39,316 nucleotides of DNA, taken from positions 1 to 39,316 of the forward strand of contig NZ_JMIO01000004.1 in NCBI RefSeq assembly GCF_000691865.1, given 5' to 3'. The notes under the pieces are model-generated. The model was not told the DNA's origin, searched no databases, and saw nothing but the letters and a program-made list of their open reading frames with translations. Of this stretch, positions 15,382-22,827 are shown piece by piece (position 1 is the first letter of the stretch; each line of letters starts with the position of its first letter). The position numbers and the translations under genes are program-made. Source of the DNA: Methanoculleus sp. MH98A. GTDB lineage: Archaea; Halobacteriota; Methanomicrobia; Methanomicrobiales; Methanoculleaceae.

Positions 15382-17175
15382 TCATACCTCCCTTGGTATC
15401 CTGATGGTGAAGGTGCTCCCTTCGCCCACCTCACTCGTCACCGTTATATCCCCCCCATGCAGCAGGACATACTTGTTTGCGATCGAGAGCCCAAGGCCGG
15501 TGCTGCCGCCTTCGCGATCCTGTCTGGCGTCTCCGATGTAGAACGGCTCAAAGATCGATTCGATAATATCCCCGGGGATACCGATGCCATTATCACACAC
15601 CATAATATAATGGTTCTCATTTGATCTCGTATAGCGGATCCATACTTTCTCTGGCGGTTCATTATACTTAACGGCATTCGATACCAGTCCTGCCACCGCC
15701 ATGGAAAGCCTATCGGGATCTCCCAGGATATGGACGTTATCAGGTATTTCGTTACAAATCCGGGCACTATGTTCGTATCCCCCTTCCGAGACGGCGGTGT
15801 CGACAAGCTCGCGGAGCGGTACGTCCTGAACGGTCAGATCGACGTAGTCCATCGTGAGCAGACTGAGCTCGACCACCCTCTCCACCACCGCCTGCTCCTG
15901 GTCGGCACACTCAAGGCAGGTCCTGAGGGCCGCCTCCGTATCCTTCGTGAGGCCGTAATAACCGGGATCTTCGACGATCATCCGGAGATAACCGACGAGC
16001 GGCTGCAACGGGGTGCGTAATTCGTGGGCAAGCCTGGTGACGAGCTCCTTCCACTGTTCAACCTCCCAGGAGAGCTGCCTGCACGCAAGCCTCTGCCGCC
16101 GCACCTCGGTGGTGTCCCGTGCCGACCCCACGATGCCGGCGAACGCGCCGTCCACCCCGTTATACGGTGCGATTGTAACGGAGAAGGTATGCCGGGCGCC
16201 CGCTATCTCCAGGTCGAGGTCATAACAGGCGTTCTTCTGCTCCGCGATCACCTTCCGGATCTGCTCCATGTTCTGCGCGGCAAGGTCGGCGGGCAGGAGG
16301 GTGTCCACACCCTTCCCGACGATCTCTTCGGGAGAGATCCCGTACTCGGGCGCACGAACCCAGGAGAAGTGCAGGATGCAGCCCGCGGCATCCTGCATGA
16401 AGAAGATATCGTTTGTCTGCCGGATGAGTTCCATCAGTCGCCCGTTCGACCGGACGAGTTCATCGTTCTCGCCGAGAAGCCTGCCGGTGTCCACAACCGT
16501 GCATTCGAAGAGGTTCTCGGGGGCAAGGGCCCTGCAGGAGAGAAGAACTCTCCTCGCATCGCCGTTCTGCGCATAAAAAGTCATCTCCACGTTTCCGACG
16601 TAGCCTTCCCGCTTCATCTCCTCGATGAACCGGATCTTGCCGGATTCATCCGCCCAGAACGCCTCTGCCGGGATACCGACGAGTTCCCGGGGCGCGTAAC
16701 CGAGCATATCGGCACACTTCCTGCTGGCGCAGACAACACGGAGAGTCTCAGGGTCGCAGAGGAACCTTGCGTCCCGGGTATCCTCGACGATCCGCCTGCA
16801 CCGGGAGGCGGCCAGGTGAGCATCCTGCGAAAAGAGAGTTGTGGCCCCAAAGACCCAGAAGAAGATCATCGTGTGCAGCCCCGTCATCACGGGATCGACG
16901 GCAAAGCCGAGTGCCGAGAGGTGCACCCGGATGATCACGAACCCGGCAACAAGGAGCGCGGTCGCCCTGAATGCCTGCCGGGGGAACCAGAGAGCGGCAA
17001 GGATTATCGGGATGCAGTAAATGAGGGGGCAGAAGACCTGAGCGCTCACCGGCGTAGCCGCCGTGAGCATGAGCGACACCGCCGAGAACGATACCAACAC
17101 AATCATCTTGACGATATCCGTCCCGGTAAAAAGGTCCTGTCGAAAACATCTCAAGAGGCTCCGGTTCGGGGGCAT
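15382..17175 (-). CDS. Membrane PAS-sensor histidine kinase
   Basis: A 597-aa kinase. Four hydrophobic segments fill about the first 130 residues (for example VFCPLIYCIPIILAALWF and ATALLVAGFVIIRVHLSALG). Two PAS domains follow (RRIVEDTRDARFLCDPETLR; LIRQTNDIFFMQDAAGCILH). The HisKA box is LVTRLAHELRTPLQPLVGYL. The HATPase domain has LVSNAVKYNEPPE, CDNGIGIPG and STGLGLSIANKY. The start is ATG 17175, which lies about 32 bp from a minus-strand CTTATATACA, so the mRNA is almost leaderless; a longer frame upstream crosses that TATA box. Its partner regulator follows at once. Confidence 0.92.
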   Translation of the reverse strand: MPPNRSLLRCFRQDLFTGTDIVKMIVLVSFSAVSLMLTAATPVSAQVFCPLIYCIPIILAALWFPRQAFRATALLVAGFVIIRVHLSALGFAVDPVMTGLHTMIFFWVFGATTLFSQDAHLAASRCRRIVEDTRDARFLCDPETLRVVCASRKCADMLGYAPRELVGIPAEAFWADESGKIRFIEEMKREGYVGNVEMTFYAQNGDARRVLLSCRALAPENLFECTVVDTGRLLGENDELVRSNGRLMELIRQTNDIFFMQDAAGCILHFSWVRAPEYGISPEEIVGKGVDTLLPADLAAQNMEQIRKVIAEQKNACYDLDLEIAGARHTFSVTIAPYNGVDGAFAGIVGSARDTTEVRRQRLACRQLSWEVEQWKELVTRLAHELRTPLQPLVGYLRMIVEDPGYYGLTKDTEAALRTCLECADQEQAVVERVVELSLLTMDYVDLTVQDVPLRELVDTAVSEGGYEHSARICNEIPDNVHILGDPDRLSMAVAGLVSNAVKYNEPPEKVWIRYTRSNENHYIMVCDNGIGIPGDIIESIFEPFYIGDARQDREGGSTGLGLSIANKYVLLHGGDITVTSEVGEGSTFTIRIPREV

Positions 17176-17202
17176 AGGCAATACAGAGAGTATCCCGGGA
17201 AA

Positions 17203-17213
17203 TGTATATAAGC
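17203..17213 (-). promoter_or_regulatory. TATA box of the membrane kinase operon
   Basis: Minus-strand CTTATATACA is centred about 32 bp before ATG 17175, placing transcription start only a few bases before the gene. Confidence 0.6.
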
Positions 17214-17361
17214 AATTCGGAATCATCCGGCCTATAAACAGTAGCATTTCAGAAAAACAAGTGCAATAATTTGATATTTTCAGGCAGATGCCGAATATAC
17301 TTCAATCCGCGAAGAGGGGGACGGCGGGAACTTCTGCGGGCTCGATATCTCCCGAAAAGAG

Positions 17362-17371
17362 AGCATATATG
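17362..17371 (+). promoter_or_regulatory. TATA box of the riboflavin-pathway reductase
   Basis: GCATATATGA is centred about 29 bp before ATG 17396, which predicts a nearly leaderless transcript. Confidence 0.6.
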
Positions 17372-17395
17372 AAGATCGGCGTGTAACCCTAGATT

Positions 17396-18076
17396 ATGCG
17401 CCCGTTTGTCTTCGTCAACATCGCCATGAGCGCTGACGGGAAGATATCGACGAAAGAGCGGCGACAGGTGAGAATCTCGGGTAACGAGGATTACTTGCGG
17501 GTCGATCGGATCAAAGCGGAGAGCGATGCCATCATGGTCGGCATCGGCACGGTGCTCGCCGACAACCCCTCCCTCACCGTCAAGTCCCCGGAACTCCGGG
17601 CCGAAAGAAAGGCGGCCGGAAAGGACGAGAACCCCATCCGCATCGTGGTGGACGGCGGAGGAAGGACGCCCCCGGACGCGGATATCCTTCACAAAGGAGG
17701 CGGGAAGCGTATCGTCGCCGTTTCAGAGAAGGCACCCCAGAACGCCGTGGCGAACCTTCGGCAGTACGCCGGCGTCGTCGTCGGCGGCGAAGAGGCCGTC
17801 GACCTTCGCGGCCTGCTCGAAGAACTGCACCGGCAGGGCGTCCGGCGCCTGATGGTCGAGGGAGGCGGGACGCTGATCTGGACACTTTTTGAGCAGGGGC
17901 TCGTCGACGAACTCCAGGCGTTCGTCGGCAACATTGTCATCGGCGGGAAGGACGCCCCCACACCTGCCGACGGCGCCGGTTTTCTCCGGGAGGAAGACTT
18001 TCCCCGGCTGCGGCTCATCGAAGCCGTCCGGCTCGACGACGGCCTGCTCGTGCGGTGGGAAGTGGAGAGAACGTGA
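17396..18076 (+). CDS. 2,5-diamino-6-ribosylaminopyrimidinone 5'-phosphate reductase
   Basis: A 226-aa protein of the RibD C-terminal/dihydrofolate-reductase-like family. It matches the archaeal enzyme (as in Methanocaldococcus MJ0671) that reduces the ribosyl side chain to ribityl with NAD(P)H in riboflavin and F420-related flavin synthesis. Key stretches are VFVNIAMSADGKISTKERR, DAIMVGIGTVLADNPSLTV with the DNP motif, IRIVVDGGGRTPPDADIL, and the cofactor-binding GVRRLMVEGGGTLIWTLFEQ. The length is usual for the stand-alone archaeal reductase (no deaminase domain). It is convergent with the lipoprotein gene. Confidence 0.93.
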   Translation: MRPFVFVNIAMSADGKISTKERRQVRISGNEDYLRVDRIKAESDAIMVGIGTVLADNPSLTVKSPELRAERKAAGKDENPIRIVVDGGGRTPPDADILHKGGGKRIVAVSEKAPQNAVANLRQYAGVVVGGEEAVDLRGLLEELHRQGVRRLMVEGGGTLIWTLFEQGLVDELQAFVGNIVIGGKDAPTPADGAGFLREEDFPRLRLIEAVRLDDGLLVRWEVERT

Positions 18077-18094
18077 GGCAGGGAAAAAACCGCT

Positions 18095-18182
18095 CGATAA
18101 CTTTTTAAAAAATAAAAAAACGAAGCCCGATCGCCTTTCCGAACATGCTTCAGGCCGGGCGATCGAAAAAAGGTTGTTTTGA
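18095..18182. terminator. Bidirectional terminator region
   Basis: T5 then A-rich runs (18101-18120) follow the plus-strand gene. A CGATCGCC/GGCGATCG stem (about 18127-18165) is followed by A6 on the plus strand, giving T6 for the minus-strand lipoprotein transcript. The layout fits a shared terminator for two convergent genes. Confidence 0.5.
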
Positions 18183-18653
18183 TCAGGGTACTTCCACGAT
18201 CTGGTCTTCGACCTTGAAGGTGCCTCCCGTGACGAAGGATACGGTTATCTCAATCCGGTTCTCGCCTTTCGCTTGCTGGATGACAATCTCGTCGCCGCGG
18301 ATCGGCTCCAGGGTGTCGGTGATGACTTCCCCGGTCGACTTGGTCACGCGCACGTCGATATGCGTCACGTAATCCTGCCCCTTACCGCCGCCGAAGGTGA
18401 TGGTGAGGTCATGCGTGAACCGGGAGGGATATCCCGGCTCGATCCCGAACGCAACCTCCTTTCCCGGCGGCGCCGTCTGCGTCGGGCCGGGCGTAAGCGA
18501 GACCGCGGTCGTCGTGGCCACGGGCGTCTCCCCGACCGTCGCCGTCGCCCTCGGGGTTGTGGGGTCGGCGGGGTCGCCCGAGCCGGTGCAGGCGGCAGAG
18601 AGCGAAAATGCAAGCAGGAGCACAATCAGAGTTGACAGCAACCTGAAGTTCAT
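18183..18653 (-). CDS. Secreted lipoprotein of unknown function
   Basis: A 156-aa protein. The start at ATG 18653 gives a compact signal peptide (MNFRLLSTLIVLLLAFSLSA) with the lipobox cysteine at residue 22. A Thr/Pro/Ala-rich linker of about 45 residues follows, as in many archaeal surface proteins. The C-terminal about 90 residues are beta-rich (FTHDLTITFGGGKGQDYVTH; IEITVSFVTGGTFKVEDQIV) and may form a small immunoglobulin-like domain. A GTG at 18683 would extend it by 10 residues. A TATA-like stretch near 18722-18730 lies upstream. The function is unknown. Confidence 0.75.
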   Translation of the reverse strand: MNFRLLSTLIVLLLAFSLSAACTGSGDPADPTTPRATATVGETPVATTTAVSLTPGPTQTAPPGKEVAFGIEPGYPSRFTHDLTITFGGGKGQDYVTHIDVRVTKSTGEVITDTLEPIRGDEIVIQQAKGENRIEITVSFVTGGTFKVEDQIVEVP

Positions 18654-18850
18654 AAAGCATTCATGCACACCAAGGTATTTCACCCTTTCGCCACGCTCGC
18701 GGCATGCCGTAGATACGAGGATATAAATAGCCTATGATGCTGCCGGCCCGGCGGCGCGCCCCGGGGAAACCGCATCGGACCGAAGAGAAAAGGAACGGGG
18801 GGCAACGAGATTTCAATCGGGTATTGGAACGGCAGGTTCGCGGATCAGAA

Positions 18851-18861
18851 AGATTTATACG
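18851..18861 (+). promoter_or_regulatory. TATA box of the GltB-domain gene
   Basis: AGATTTATACG lies about 50 bp before ATG 18905, which predicts a leader of about 20-25 nt that carries the SD AGAAGGTG. Confidence 0.5.
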
Positions 18862-18904
18862 TGTTGGAAGGAACCTTCTATCCACATTTGAGAAGGTGCA
18901 ACCG

Positions 18905-20494
18905 ATGAATCTGCGAAGACCAAACGCTAACGATGCGACGGGAACGACAAACCGCTCCCGGGACGTCGTTCCGATGTCCGGTATCTGCAGCCGGTGCGTC
19001 GACGGGTGCAAAGGATCCTGCGAGATCTGGCTCTCATCGTTCCGGGGCAGAGAAGTGCTCTACCCCGGCCCGTTCGGTGAGATCACGGCCGGGGCGGATA
19101 AAGACTATCCAATCGACTACTCGCACCTGAATATCCAGGGCTACGCCCGGGGCGCAAAAGGAATGGCGGAAGGCGTCGAGGCGAATCCCGACACCGCCGT
19201 CTTTCAGGACGTCGATACCCGGACCGAGTACGGCTGGGAGATCAAAGTGCCGATGCGGGTTCCGATCTTCACCGGAGCGCTCGGGTCGACCGAGATCGCC
19301 CGGGCGAACTGGGAGCACTTCGCCATAGGAGCGGCAATATCCGGCATCACGCTCGTCTGCGGAGAGAACGTCTGCGGCGTCGATCCGGAACTGGTGCTCG
19401 ATCACAACGGCAAGGTCACCAGATCGCCCGAGATGGATCGCCGGATCGAGTCCTACAGGAAGTTCAAAGACAGTTACGGCGAGCTCCTGGTGCAGCTGAA
19501 CGTGGAGGACACGAGGCTCGGAACCGCGGAGTACGTCGCGTCGAAGCATAACCTTGAGACGATCGAACTGAAGTGGGGCCAGGGGGCAAAGTGCATCGGC
19601 GGCGAGATCAAAGTCGGCAGCCTCGACCGGGCGAACCAGCTCAAAGACCGCGGGTATATCGTCCTCCCCGACCCGGGGGTTCACGAGGTGCAGGCGGCCT
19701 TCCAGGACGGCGCCATAAAAGAATTCGAGCGGCACTCCCGTCTCGGTTTCGTCACCCGGGAAGAGTTCCTCGAGGAAGTCGACCGGCTTCGCGATATCGG
19801 ATTCAAGCGGGTCACCCTCAAGACCGGCGCCTACTCGGCCGTCGAACTCGCGATGGCAATCCGCTATGGAGCCGAGGCGAAGATCGACCTCCTCACCATC
19901 GACGGTGCGCCCGGGGGTACGGGGATGAGCCCCTGGCCGATGATGAACGAGTGGGGCATTCCGACCTTCTACATCGAGTCGCTTGCCTACCAGTTCGCCG
20001 AGAGGCTCCGGGAGCGGAGCATCCGGGTCCCGGACATCGCCATCGCCGGCGGGTTCGCGGACGAGGCCAATGTCTTCAAGGGGATCGCCATGGGAAGCCC
20101 CTACGTCAAGGCGGTCTGCATGGGCCGCGCTCTGATGATCCCCGGCATGGTCGGGAAGAACATCGAGAAGTGGCTTGAGACCGGCGAGATCCCCAGGACC
20201 GTCTCGAAGTACGGCAGCACCGTCGAGGAGATCTTCGTCTGCTACGAGGAACTCAAGGAGAGATACCCTGGCCGGATAGGCGAGATCCCGCTCGGAGCAA
20301 TCGGGATCTACACCTACGCCCAGAAGTTCAGAACGGGGCTCCAGCAGATTATGGCCGGAAGTCGGAACTTCAGCCTCAAGACGGTCGGCCGGAACGACCT
20401 GATGGCCCTGACCGAGGAGGCGGAAGCGGTCTCGGGCATCCCGTACGTGATGCGGGCTTACCGCGACGCTGCCGAGGCGATCCTCGACTCGTAA
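18905..20494 (+). CDS. FMN-binding glutamate-synthase-domain protein
   Basis: A 529-aa protein matching the central FMN/synthase domain of GltB, as found alone in many methanogens. It probably transfers ammonia-derived nitrogen or reduces a related substrate; the exact reaction in methanogens is not certain. The N-terminal about 40 residues carry four Cys in SGICSRCVDGCKGSCE, a likely Fe-S or metal site. The barrel has IELKWGQGAKCIGGEIKVG, IDGAPGGTGMSPWPMMNEWG, IAIAGGFADEANVFKGIAMG and AVCMGRALMIPG. There is no amidotransferase or GXGXG domain. The start is ATG 18905 with SD AGAAGGTG 6 bp upstream; upstream extension in frame is unsupported. Confidence 0.85.
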   Translation: MNLRRPNANDATGTTNRSRDVVPMSGICSRCVDGCKGSCEIWLSSFRGREVLYPGPFGEITAGADKDYPIDYSHLNIQGYARGAKGMAEGVEANPDTAVFQDVDTRTEYGWEIKVPMRVPIFTGALGSTEIARANWEHFAIGAAISGITLVCGENVCGVDPELVLDHNGKVTRSPEMDRRIESYRKFKDSYGELLVQLNVEDTRLGTAEYVASKHNLETIELKWGQGAKCIGGEIKVGSLDRANQLKDRGYIVLPDPGVHEVQAAFQDGAIKEFERHSRLGFVTREEFLEEVDRLRDIGFKRVTLKTGAYSAVELAMAIRYGAEAKIDLLTIDGAPGGTGMSPWPMMNEWGIPTFYIESLAYQFAERLRERSIRVPDIAIAGGFADEANVFKGIAMGSPYVKAVCMGRALMIPGMVGKNIEKWLETGEIPRTVSKYGSTVEEIFVCYEELKERYPGRIGEIPLGAIGIYTYAQKFRTGLQQIMAGSRNFSLKTVGRNDLMALTEEAEAVSGIPYVMRAYRDAAEAILDS

Positions 20495-20629
20495 GACAGA
20501 GCGTATCGATTGACGAACAACCTTCCCCGCTGGCCGCACACCATGTCCCTGACGTTGGACCGGGGGAGGAAAACAACCTCGGGGGATACAGATACCCCCA
20601 ATAAACAATTTTTATTAATATTTTGCATC

Positions 20630-20646
20630 CACGATAATATTTAATG
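20630..20646 (+). promoter_or_regulatory. AT-rich promoter of the epimerase gene
   Basis: GATAATATTTAATGCG lies about 35-45 bp before ATG 20678. A second T/A-rich stretch (20605-20622) sits just upstream. Confidence 0.4.
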
Positions 20647-20677
20647 CGAAGAGTGCATCAAGGGTGCCTGATACACC

Positions 20678-21811
20678 ATGCATACGGATACCAGTCCGAC
20701 CATTCTCATCACCGGGGGGGCGGGGTTCATCGGGTCGCACCTCGCAACGGAACTTTTGCAGCACGGCTACCAGGTTCGTATTCTCGATAACCTGATGCCA
20801 CGGGTGCACGGCCCGGAGCGGCGCCGGCCCGACCACCTCGACCAGCGGGCGAAGGTCATCGTCGGGGATATCCGGGACACGCACCAGTTCGAGGAGGCAC
20901 TCGACGGGGTCGACGCCGTCATCCACCTGGCGGCGGTCGTCGGGGAGCGGTCGAGCATGTACCGGCTCGAGAAGTACATGAGCGTCAACACCGCCGGAAC
21001 CGCCGTTCTCCTCGAGGCGCTGCTCGATCAGCCGGTCGAACGGCTCATCGTCGCCTCGAGCAGCGCCGTCTACGGGGAAGGCCTGTACTGCTCGTACAAC
21101 GGAACCGTCTACCCGAAGGTCCGGCGCTCCCCGGGAGAGACGGCAAGGGGCGGCTGGGAGCCCCGGAGCCCGGACGGAGAGGTGATCTACCCCCTCCCGA
21201 CCCCGGAGACAAAGGAGGCATCGCCGCTCTCGGTCTACGCCATCTCCAAGCACGACCAGGAAGAGATGTGCAGGCTGATCGGGGAGACCTACGGGATTCC
21301 GACGACCATTCTCCGGCTATTTCCCGTCTACGGCCCTCACCAGGGGCATGCAAACCCGTATTCCGGCATGCTGGTCGAGTACGCGTCCCGCCTGCTCCAG
21401 GATCTCCCTGTGCACCTCTTCGAAGACGGTTACCAGCAGCGCGACTTCGTGAGCGTCTACGACGCGGTGCGCGCCTTCCGCCTTGCCCTCGAGTCGCCCG
21501 GTGCCGCGGACGGGACGTTCAACATCGCAAGCGGCCGCCCCTGTACGTTTAGGACCGTCGCCGGCCTTCTTGCAACGATGACCGGGCGGCAAAACCTTTC
21601 CCCGGAGATCATGGGGATCAGCCGGATCGGCGATATCCGCCACTGCTTTGCAGATATCGGCCGTGCACGGGAGGTTCTCGGCTACGAGCCCGAAGTCACC
21701 ATCGAGGCGGGCCTGCTCGACCTGGTCGCCTGGGTCGAGGCCGAGATCGCGAGAAGGCAAAAGGTCCCCGCACCCATCGAGGCGCTCGGGTCGTCACGCC
21801 TGCGGGTCTGA
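20678..21811 (+). CDS. NAD-dependent nucleotide-sugar epimerase/dehydratase
   Basis: A 377-aa extended short-chain dehydrogenase of the UDP-glucose 4-epimerase/dTDP-glucose dehydratase group. The Rossmann motif GGAGFIGSH is near residue 14, the DIRD acidic turn binds the adenine, VIHLAAVVGE is the NAD-contact strand, and the catalytic SSSAVYG and YAISK (Y-x3-K) are present. An insertion of about 40 residues (SYNGTVYPKVRRSPGETARG region) lies between the catalytic Ser and Tyr and is unusual. The substrate is probably a sugar nucleotide for cell-surface glycans; its exact identity is open. No glycosyltransferase adjoins it. Confidence 0.85.
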   Translation: MHTDTSPTILITGGAGFIGSHLATELLQHGYQVRILDNLMPRVHGPERRRPDHLDQRAKVIVGDIRDTHQFEEALDGVDAVIHLAAVVGERSSMYRLEKYMSVNTAGTAVLLEALLDQPVERLIVASSSAVYGEGLYCSYNGTVYPKVRRSPGETARGGWEPRSPDGEVIYPLPTPETKEASPLSVYAISKHDQEEMCRLIGETYGIPTTILRLFPVYGPHQGHANPYSGMLVEYASRLLQDLPVHLFEDGYQQRDFVSVYDAVRAFRLALESPGAADGTFNIASGRPCTFRTVAGLLATMTGRQNLSPEIMGISRIGDIRHCFADIGRAREVLGYEPEVTIEAGLLDLVAWVEAEIARRQKVPAPIEALGSSRLRV

Positions 21812-21864
21812 GGGGGACCCGGTGCCCAACCTTTATTTCTCCGCTAGAAGTACGTGATCGTATC

Positions 21865-22611
21865 ATGCGCATCAGTCTCAGGACCTGGGAAGTTAGACTC
21901 GGGATTGTCCTCGTTGCTTCATCGGTCGCCATCTACGGCGTAAAATACCTCCTGCTCGGCGACGCCGAGAACACCTACCAGTACATCTTCAACGCTCTCG
22001 GGTTCCTCCCGATAAACGTCCTCCTGGTCACCCTCATCTTAAACCAGCTCCTGAGCGTCCGGGCAAAGCGCGACCGGCTGGACAAACTGAACATGGTTAT
22101 CGGCACGTTCTTCTCGGAGGTCGGCACCGAACTCCTCACCATCCTCTCGGACCGCGACCCGAACCTCCCGGAGATCCAACACGATCTCGTCATAACGAAC
22201 GCCTGGACACCTGAGAGGTTCTCCGAGGTGCGCAGCCGCCTCCGGCACCACACCTGCCGGGTCACCGTCGGTGCCGCCGACCTGCAGGAACTCTGCCGGT
22301 ACCTTACAGAGCAGCGGGGATTCCTCCTTCGCCTGCTCGAAAACCCCGTCCTCCTGGAGCACGAATCGTTCACCAATCTCCTCCGGGCGGTCTTCCACCT
22401 GACCGAAGAACTCGAACGGCGGGGGGACTTTACCGGGCTCCCGGCAAGCGACGTCGAACACCTTGCGGGGGACGTCGAACGGGTGTACGGCCGGCTCATC
22501 GGGGAATGGCTCGCCTACATGGAGTACCTTCAGAGGAACTACCCGTACCTCTTCTCGCTTGCGATGCGGAGCAACCCCTTCGACGAGACGGCGTCGCCGG
22601 TGGTACAGTAA
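21865..22611 (+). CDS. Membrane-anchored protein of unknown function
   Basis: A 248-aa protein. Two hydrophobic segments (LGIVLVASSVAIYGVKYLLL; IFNALGFLPINVLLVTLILN) anchor the N-terminus. They are followed by a basic juxtamembrane stretch (SVRAKRDRLDKLN) and about 170 residues of soluble helical domain with a HLTEELERRGDF segment. I do not recognise a named domain. The soluble part would face the cytoplasm under the positive-inside rule. A TATA-like CTTTATTT (about 21831) and a GTGATC close to the ATG mark its own promoter and SD. It precedes the repeat-bearing intergenic region at 22612-22827. Confidence 0.75.
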   Translation: MRISLRTWEVRLGIVLVASSVAIYGVKYLLLGDAENTYQYIFNALGFLPINVLLVTLILNQLLSVRAKRDRLDKLNMVIGTFFSEVGTELLTILSDRDPNLPEIQHDLVITNAWTPERFSEVRSRLRHHTCRVTVGAADLQELCRYLTEQRGFLLRLLENPVLLEHESFTNLLRAVFHLTEELERRGDFTGLPASDVEHLAGDVERVYGRLIGEWLAYMEYLQRNYPYLFSLAMRSNPFDETASPVVQ

Positions 22612-22651
22612 GAGAACGGGGGCAGGGAGGAGGGCGAACGTGAGCACCACG

Positions 22652-22689
22652 CCCGCAAGTCGAAAACGCTTCGCGTTTTCTCCTGCTCC
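22652..22689 (+). repeat. 38-bp direct repeat, copy 1, with GNA-triloop hairpin
   Basis: An exact copy of 22723-22760. It contains GAAAACGC-TTC-GCGTTTTC (22662-22680), an 8-bp stem that on the minus strand closes with a GAA triloop around the core GCGAAGC. Confidence 0.75.
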
Positions 22690-22722
22690 ATGCTGCTCAT
22701 GCAATAACCCCGCCCGATAATT

Positions 22723-22760
22723 CCCGCAAGTCGAAAACGCTTCGCGTTTTCTCCTGCTCC
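22723..22760 (+). repeat. 38-bp direct repeat, copy 2, with GNA-triloop hairpin
   Basis: Identical over 38 bp to 22652-22689, with copies starting 71 bp apart. The hairpin is at 22733-22751. The copies lie between the membrane-protein gene and the korAB operon. Two copies with a 33-bp spacer do not form a CRISPR array. Confidence 0.75.
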
Positions 22761-22788
22761 GGCCCTTCGGCCCGTCGCATGCCACAAC

Positions 22789-22799
22789 CTATATACCGC
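22789..22799 (+). promoter_or_regulatory. TATA box of the korAB operon
   Basis: CCTATATACCG lies about 34 bp before ATG 22828. No SD is visible, so a short-leader or leaderless mRNA is likely. Confidence 0.55.
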
Positions 22800-22827
22800 C
22801 ACGCAATCTACGCCACGCCCGATCACC

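Noticed and set aside
17248-17395. Upstream extension of the membrane kinase from position 17247.
   Set aside because: That start lies upstream of the TATA box at 17203-17213, so the extra residues would not be transcribed from it.
19034-20608. 524-codon minus-strand frame opposite the GltB-domain gene.
   Set aside because: Antisense shadow of a clearly conserved gene, without start signal or recognisable motifs.
22652-22760. Two identical repeats with a spacer could suggest a small CRISPR array.
   Set aside because: Only two copies, a 33-bp spacer and no cas genes nearby. The repeats are better explained as hairpin elements.
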